Origin: Salvator merianae | Lineage: Eukaryota; Chordata; Lepidosauria; Squamata; Teiidae | Reading direction: 5' to 3' | NCBI GenBank assembly: GCA_003586115.2 | Contig: QVOM02000025.1 | Location: 44,746,522-44,810,521, forward strand | DNA: 64,000 nucleotides | Shown: positions 63,601 to 64,000 of the stretch, piece after piece | Position numbering within the stretch: position 1 is the stretch's first letter | How the letters are laid out: each line of letters begins with the position of its first letter | Program-made: the position numbers and the translations under genes | The notes under the pieces: model-generated | What the model was told of the DNA's origin: nothing | Databases searched by the model: none | The model's input: only the letters and a program-made list of their open reading frames with translations

Positions 63601-63966
63601 GACAAAAGATCTGGCACCACTGATTCCTTTATTATTTCAGCCCAAGGGAAAAAAGGGTCCCAGCTGGGCAATACCACACTAAACCTAACACTCAGTTCAT
63701 TTCATGATTGTTTGCATGACTTGTTGCTACCTTGTTTATTACCTTAATATAATTCACATGAATAAGGCTTAATTTTTAACTGAAGGTAAGCTACCTTTTA
63801 ATATAAAATAGGTTTGTGTATATACCAAAAACAGTGTGTTCATTTACATACAGGTACATTTGAGAATGGAGTAGCAGAAGGCAGCATCAGTCCATTGTTT
63901 GGAAAAATACAGGCTCTTCGTTTATATATTCATTCTAGTTCTCCCATGTGGGTATTACTGAGTGAA
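13593..63966 (+). CDS. MGAT4D: MGAT4-family N-acetylglucosaminyltransferase gene (MGAT4D-like), 13 exons, partial at both ends
   Basis: Thirteen exons (13593-13754, 16355-16477, 23756-23889, 35623-35669, 47380-47493, 49097-49172, 52172-52286, 54625-54755, 57924-58031, 59805-59998, 60352-60430, 62598-62676, 63854-63966) join in one open frame of about 492 codons with GT-AG introns and matching phases. The family adds a beta-1,4-GlcNAc branch to the alpha-1,3 mannose arm of N-glycans in the Golgi. Numbering from the first visible codon: a coiled stem at 2-45, the GT54 catalytic region at about 95-340 with LEDD at 220-223, and a C-terminal lectin-like domain at about 340-492. MGAT4A and MGAT4B are strongly conserved among vertebrates, whereas this protein departs from both throughout, and the introns are long, so the third paralogue MGAT4D fits best. 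In mammals MGAT4D is known as a testis-expressed inhibitor of MGAT1. The N-terminal anchor exon and the last exon were not seen. Family assignment is near certain; paralogue assignment is about 70%. Confidence 0.88.
13755..16354 (+). other. intron 1 of the visible gene
   Basis: 2.6 kb. The part at 13,960-14,290 has repeated wording such as gctgccatttgatgggcatg and tcaaatggcagctgagg, suggesting an unclassified old repeat. Nothing else is assigned. Confidence 0.6.
16355..16477 (+). CDS. MGAT4D: MGAT4D-like exon: LPHL segment
   Basis: The acceptor is tcttttaaag and the donor is gtaaga. The exon has phase 2 in, 40 whole codons and one trailing base. The encoded segment contains [12 protein letters not shown], which matches the family block VFHHLPHL. 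It ends IGQRRSG, which matches the conserved GRTG turn before the nucleotide-binding fold. The exon lacks an in-frame ATG early on, so start-codon ORF searches miss it. Confidence 0.85.
16490..16550. repeat. imperfect ATG/ATT trinucleotide repeat
   Basis: Alternating gatgatgatg, attattgttgtcattattatt and actactattattac units begin 13 bp after the splice donor at 16,478. Confidence 0.8.
22667..22880. mobile_element. foldback MITE, copy A (214 bp)
   Basis: Terminal inverted repeats: gcattcacacctaagtttta on the left and taaaacttaggtgtgaatgc on the right are perfect reverse complements, and the match goes on inward through ATCCAGCTTCAG. The whole unit folds back, with a second pairing around ttctgagt and actcagaa. 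The same element is at 26,565-26,786. No coding capacity. Confidence 0.85.
23756..23889 (+). CDS. MGAT4D: MGAT4D-like exon: GIPTV block
   Basis: The acceptor is acatcag and the donor is gtaaga. The split valine codon is followed by 44 codons beginning [12 protein letters not shown], then a [10 protein letters not shown] helix, and ending IIIFVAE. The family has S(I/V)VMGIPTVKRE and VIVVFI(A/G)E here, the first strands of the GT-A-like fold. The first family residue after V is usually S; here it is H. The exon ends on a codon boundary. Confidence 0.9.
26565..26786. mobile_element. foldback MITE, copy B (222 bp)
   Basis: Left end cccatctacacctaagtttt and right end aaaacttaggtgttagatgg pair as inverted repeats, with one unpaired base, and the pairing continues into the TTCAGTCCAAGTTCAGAGT region. 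It is clearly the same family as copy A at 22,667, about 3.9 kb away, with differences spread along it. Confidence 0.85.
27064..28219 (+). repeat. unclassified CCAAT-rich repeat, copy 1, interrupted
   Basis: The outer parts 27,064-27,282 and 27,892-28,219 match the reverse complement of 61,601-62,233 across nearly its whole length. Examples are atccatatcggaagagtaca, cagtgattggctgcag and cggcctgtaaactgattaaa. About 609 bp at 27,283-27,891 is absent from the other copy. The element carries inverted CCAAT boxes (gattggctg, cattggatgg) and CpGs but no coding frame I recognise. It could be a non-autonomous DNA transposon or a solo LTR. Confidence 0.7.
28443..28696. mobile_element. non-autonomous hAT-like transposon (254 bp)
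   Basis: Terminal inverted repeats cagtggcgtag (left) and ctacaccactg (right) differ at one base. They are flanked by 8-bp target duplications cgtgtacc (28,435-28,442) and cgtgttcc (28,697-28,704), 7 of 8 identical. Eight-base duplications and CAGTG-type ends are typical of hAT elements. The interior is GC-rich and CpG-rich (ccgcgcttgcgcgctgg) and has no transposase. Confidence 0.85.
29812..29950 (+). repeat. tRNA-derived SINE fragment
   Basis: The sequence tggaaagcagagggtcagag followed by gctcgatctctggcatctcc resembles the B-box half of a tRNA-derived SINE head. The A box is poorly preserved. Confidence 0.45.
30040..30265 (+). repeat. LINE/SINE 3' tail ending in (AAAT)n
   Basis: The stretch gttgaagacttatcctttta through ttgtataccactttgagatt, then gcagtatataaatatttt and an AAAT microsatellite, has the form of a common reptilian LINE 3' tail. 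A similar tail is at about 34,350-34,450. Confidence 0.6.
32430..33420 (+). pseudogene. DIRS-like retrotransposon reverse-transcriptase remnant
   Basis: Translated pieces in shifting frames give [20 protein letters not shown], then [27 protein letters not shown] and [24 protein letters not shown] is the reverse-transcriptase metal site. The combination of an LNKFVR-type block, AYFHVPI and HFQFHVLP is typical of DIRS-like elements, with Ty3/gypsy as the alternative. No tyrosine recombinase was recognised downstream. It is broken by stops and shifts. Confidence 0.7.
34350..34455 (+). repeat. LINE/SINE-like 3' tail
   Basis: The sequence tataaaccacttagattttt followed by aaaagcagtatataaatatt resembles the tail at 30,180-30,240, but has no clean microsatellite end. 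Confidence 0.4.
35623..35669 (+). CDS. MGAT4D: MGAT4D-like short exon (47 nt)
   Basis: The acceptor is attattttag and the donor is gtaaca, the weakest-looking donor in the gene. Fifteen codons, [15 protein letters not shown], plus AG of a serine codon align with the family segment TDSQYTSAVTENIKA. The phase fits the exons on both sides. Its small size makes it a natural candidate for skipping, and skipping it would shift the frame. Confidence 0.88.
35902..36835 (-). pseudogene. Tc1/mariner transposon, left end and broken transposase
   Basis: The left terminus after TA (35,900-35,901) reads ccgtgccatgaaaaaatatt, the start of a widespread vertebrate Tc1-type inverted repeat. On the minus strand the transposase is recognisable: the N-terminal DNA-binding part includes [16 protein letters not shown] and [20 protein letters not shown], and IQEVTKEP follows. 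Downstream pieces near 36,480-36,580 derive from the catalytic domain. A stretch of the middle is missing near 36,620, and stops are frequent, so it is inactive. Confidence 0.9.
36836..38239. other. non-coding stretch inside the split Tc1 element
   Basis: No identity assigned. At 37,400-37,570 there is a CT-rich patch (ctccctcctctgtctgtgat), then tggatgccatccc; its layout resembles the 27,240-27,280 part of the unclassified repeat, but the match is weak. Short open frames here look random. Confidence 0.35.
38240..41640 (-). mobile_element. L1-type LINE, 5' portion (ORF1 and start of ORF2)
   Basis: Read on the minus strand: ORF1 at about 41,330-40,840 has a coiled coil ([20 protein letters not shown], then [19 protein letters not shown]) and RRM-like pieces ([27 protein letters not shown]). 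ORF2 starts near 40,150 with [25 protein letters not shown] and LQETH of the endonuclease. It continues with [15 protein letters not shown] and a degraded reverse-transcriptase motif A (about 38,560). The 3' half is missing. A tandem repeat occupies the ORF1-ORF2 spacer. Confidence 0.75.
40195..40645. repeat. imperfect ~100-bp tandem repeat in the L1 spacer
   Basis: The anchor ggRccattgctaccatt recurs at 40,195, 40,300, 40,455 and 40,551. Each is followed by gaaggagagagaatg-like, ggcttatgcttttaagccat-like and ggatagagtagagagaagga-like blocks. Spacings are 105, 155 and 96 bp; the long one contains an extra partial unit. About 4.5 units in all. Confidence 0.8.
41675..44035 (-). mobile_element. 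L1-type LINE, 5'-truncated ORF2 to 3' end
   Basis: On the minus strand it begins inside the reverse transcriptase: [67 protein letters not shown] and [13 protein letters not shown]. Later segments include [47 protein letters not shown] and [18 protein letters not shown]. It ends at about 41,675 with an A-rich 3' tail. Breaks lie near 43,810, 43,280, 42,830 and 42,150. The FADD motif reads FADN. Confidence 0.9.
44040..44103 (+). mobile_element. Tc1/mariner transposon, right inverted repeat
   Basis: The sequence agtgtgacaaagatgc to ggggcaaatactttttaatg and gcattg is the reverse complement of the left terminus at 35,902 onward, and is followed by TA (44,104-44,105). It is therefore the partner end of the element that starts at 35,902, now 8.2 kb away. 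Confidence 0.85.
44917..44962. repeat. purine-rich A/GAAA repeat
   Basis: A run of twelve A followed by gaaagaaagaaaaggaaaag units. Confidence 0.85.
45300..45495 (+). repeat. tRNA-derived SINE
   Basis: The A box is in gtaggtcagtggtagagcaa and the B box in ggttgctggttcgattccca, with the spacing of a tRNA-like promoter. The body ends in agttggccatgacttcgtag, then tgcccaacaacaacag, a tail seen in squamate SINEs. It is transcribed, if at all, by RNA polymerase III. Confidence 0.8.
45797..46110 (-). repeat. LINE 3' region with (ATTT)n tail
   Basis: An ATTT repeat at 45,797-45,827 is followed by ttttattccgccctttacca and ttggtgggtcacaat, the reverse complement of a common reptilian LINE 3' tail. 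The rest continues to about ccagagcttgagaccaccac. Confidence 0.65.
47223..47310 (-). repeat. CR1 LINE 3' tail next to an exon
   Basis: The sequence atagaatcatagaatcatag, then agttggaagggacctccagg to ctgctcaatgcaggattcac, is the CR1 3' end in reverse. It stops about 70 bp before the splice acceptor of the 47,380 exon. Confidence 0.92.
47380..47493 (+). CDS. MGAT4D: MGAT4D-like exon: LEVISPP / KETFGD block
   Basis: The acceptor is ccttctgtag and the donor is gtatgc. The exon completes a serine, then gives 37 codons that start [16 protein letters not shown], include [14 protein letters not shown], and end KERV plus AG of an arginine codon. This is one of the most conserved family blocks. A CR1 3' tail lies only about 70 bp upstream of the acceptor. 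Confidence 0.95.
47494..49096 (+). other. intron 5 of the visible gene
   Basis: 1.6 kb. The only notable content is a GATA microsatellite at 48,580-48,624. Confidence 0.7.
48580..48624. repeat. (GATA)n microsatellite
   Basis: About eleven uninterrupted tagatagatagatag units. Confidence 0.97.
49097..49172 (+). CDS. MGAT4D: MGAT4D-like exon: WRTKQNLDY block
   Basis: The acceptor is catttag and the donor is gtatgt. The encoded 25 codons are [20 protein letters not shown] and then KFYLQ. Family members normally read NLDYCFLMMYAQ, so the usual cysteine is a serine here. The exon ends on a codon boundary directly before the EDD motif. Upstream in-frame ATGs are absent, so it does not appear as a simple ORF. 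Confidence 0.92.
50138..50205. repeat. C/T-rich tract
   Basis: Long pyrimidine stretch with runs of C (tcccctcccccccttcatcc). Confidence 0.85.
50551..50890. mobile_element. MITE-like element with imperfect terminal inverted repeats
   Basis: Left end gggtgcctctagatgcagg and right end cctgctgtccggaggcagcc pair with a few mismatches. An internal inverted repeat, gggattatattgggaat against attcccaatatagtcctggg, lies at about 50,590-50,645. No transposase. Target duplication unclear. Confidence 0.55.
51440..51484. repeat. (AAAT)n repeat
   Basis: Units of aaataaataaatgaataata, then aataaataaataaataaa. Confidence 0.9.
52172..52286 (+). CDS. MGAT4D: MGAT4D-like exon: LEDD metal-binding motif
   Basis: The acceptor is tttttcag and the donor is gtaagc. 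The exon opens with [18 protein letters not shown] and ends [12 protein letters not shown] plus G of a glycine codon. EDD is the DXD-type motif expected to hold the divalent metal and UDP-GlcNAc in GT54 enzymes, and it is intact. A foldback MITE begins 72 bp past the exon end. Confidence 0.95.
52358..52486. mobile_element. foldback MITE, 129 bp, almost wholly palindromic
   Basis: The left arm begins ggctgtgatcagacatcact and contains ggatattccggaataaa. The right arm is its reverse complement with few mismatches, ending aagtgatgtctggatgcagc and c. Arms are about 57 bp with a short loop (gcatgaatatccattc). No coding capacity. Confidence 0.85.
52588..52640. repeat. (TATATC)n microsatellite
   Basis: Hexamer tatatc repeated about seven times, then a short (TA)n. 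Confidence 0.95.
54625..54755 (+). CDS. MGAT4D: MGAT4D-like exon: [13 protein letters not shown] block
   Basis: The acceptor is gttttcag and the donor is gtaagt. Forty-three codons follow the completed glycine. They include [22 protein letters not shown] and [14 protein letters not shown]4A/B have KMF in place of KLF and lack the cysteine of FRC; this copy therefore gains a cysteine here while losing one in the 49,097 exon. The exon ends on a codon boundary. Confidence 0.95.
54756..57923 (+). other. intron 8 of the visible gene
   Basis: 3.2 kb. No repeat class assigned. The 56,000-57,250 part is less AT-rich, but holds no supported gene. Confidence 0.55.
57924..58031 (+). CDS. MGAT4D: MGAT4D-like exon: [15 protein letters not shown] block
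   Basis: The acceptor is tttttttccag and the donor is gtaaga. Exactly 36 codons begin [17 protein letters not shown], contain [16 protein letters not shown], and end with RLK. This is the end of the catalytic domain and is almost identical to the family consensus. Both ends fall on codon boundaries, so skipping would keep the frame. Confidence 0.95.
58032..59804 (+). other. intron 9 of the visible gene
   Basis: 1.8 kb. A 94-codon open frame at 59,247-59,531 is lysine-rich and carries no motif I recognise; it could be part of an old LINE ORF or chance. Confidence 0.55.
59805..59998 (+). CDS. MGAT4D: MGAT4D-like exon: start of lectin-like domain
   Basis: The acceptor is tcttacag and the donor is gtatgt. 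Sixty-four codons include [20 protein letters not shown], then an [10 protein letters not shown] strand, and end with AA of a lysine codon. [10 protein letters not shown] is closer to the MGAT4B form than to MGAT4A. This begins the C-terminal beta-sandwich thought to bind glycans in the GnT-IV family. Confidence 0.95.
60352..60430 (+). CDS. MGAT4D: MGAT4D-like exon: [14 protein letters not shown] block
   Basis: The acceptor is gttttatag and the donor is gtaagt. The exon completes a lysine, then gives 26 codons with [19 protein letters not shown] and EVLPDG. The family has FFFRSGNIEHPEDKLFNTS here. NAT forms an N-glycosylation sequon. The preceding intron is only 353 bp, the shortest seen. Confidence 0.93.
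60666..61288 (-). mobile_element. L1 insertion, 5'-truncated, with 13-bp target duplication
   Basis: The 13-bp sequence gtggtaccagaat flanks the element exactly (60,653-60,665 and 61,289-61,301). On the minus strand the insert encodes the end of L1 ORF2 ([54 protein letters not shown]) with at least one stop. It ends in an AATAAA-containing A-rich tail (gaataaattaaaaaaag). Confidence 0.92.
61601..62233 (-). repeat. unclassified CCAAT-rich repeat, copy 2 (about 630 bp)
   Basis: It is the reverse complement of the two outer parts of 27,064-28,219, without the 609-bp interruption. Conserved blocks include tttaatcagtttacaggccg, ctactttgtattcggattta, cgtgccattcaatgacagac and gcagccaatcacggactgc. 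Two CCAAT-type boxes and a G-run are kept. Confidence 0.7.
62598..62676 (+). CDS. MGAT4D: MGAT4D-like exon: DGYFQIG block
   Basis: The acceptor is tgttccag and the donor is gtaaga. Twenty-six codons run from [10 protein letters not shown] to TEDGYFQI, plus G of a glycine codon. The family signature is DGY(F/L)(R/Q)IG; the part before it is poorly conserved among paralogues. The frame agrees with the exons on either side. Confidence 0.9.
62677..63853 (+). other. intron 12 of the visible gene
   Basis: 1.2 kb. The 63,060-63,700 part is somewhat G+C-richer and might be an old solo LTR in reverse (it contains an inverted AATAAA at 63,627-63,640), but no ends or duplication were found. Confidence 0.5.
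63854..63966 (+). CDS. MGAT4D: MGAT4D-like exon: penultimate coding exon
   Basis: The acceptor is acatacag and the donor is gtaagt. Thirty-seven codons include [16 protein letters not shown] and [17 protein letters not shown], which match the family's GVAEG...LRLSIQTDSPVWVILSE. MGAT4A/B then need only about ten further residues to the stop, so the last coding exon and 3' UTR lie just beyond the window. Confidence 0.93.
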
Positions 63967-64000
63967 GTAAGTATCTAAGGACAAAGCAATCCTACCTTCA

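Noticed and set aside
63060..63700. Possible solo LTR in reverse
   Set aside because: Only an inverted AATAAA and a base-composition shift support it; no TG/CA ends or target duplications were located.

Overview
The window looks like nuclear DNA from a reptile, most likely a squamate. It is AT-rich and crowded with interspersed repeats: CR1 LINEs carrying the ATTCTATG-type 3' tail, L1 and L3/CR1-type LINEs, a DIRS-like element, Tc1/mariner and hAT-type DNA transposons, foldback MITEs and tRNA-derived SINEs. There are no bacterial-style operons, tRNA or rRNA genes, or CRISPR arrays. The species cannot be named from the sequence alone.

One host gene is supported. Thirteen coding exons on the + strand between 13,593 and 63,966 encode an MGAT4-family alpha-1,3-mannosyl-glycoprotein 4-beta-N-acetylglucosaminyltransferase (GnT-IV). 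All introns are GT-AG, all phases agree, and the frame stays open for about 492 residues. The protein is clearly MGAT4A/B-like but more diverged than orthologues of those two should be, so MGAT4D is the best assignment. The exon with the start codon and membrane anchor was not found and may lie upstream or be unrecognised in 1-13,592. The last coding exon lies beyond the right edge.

Layout: 1-13,592 is flank or 5' intron with a CR1 tail (248-412), a near-full-length decayed CR1 on the minus strand (2,574-6,455), two L3/CR1-type LINE pieces and an L1 3' piece. From 13,593 to 35,622 lie exons 1-3 of the visible set, with a pair of foldback MITEs, an unclassified repeat and a 254-bp hAT-like element with 8-bp target duplications. 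The 35,670-47,379 intron holds a Tc1/mariner element split by about 7 kb that includes two minus-strand L1 pieces, one with a ~100-bp tandem repeat between ORF1 and ORF2. From 47,380 to 63,966 the exons are closer together and encode the catalytic core and the C-terminal lectin-like domain. Here the introns carry a foldback MITE, an L1 insertion with a 13-bp target duplication, and an inverted second copy of the unclassified repeat.

No wholly new biological system is evident. The most interesting points are the full-length MGAT4D-like protein with an intact EDD motif, the nested Tc1/L1 locus with its internal tandem repeat, and the unclassified CCAAT-rich repeat pair.
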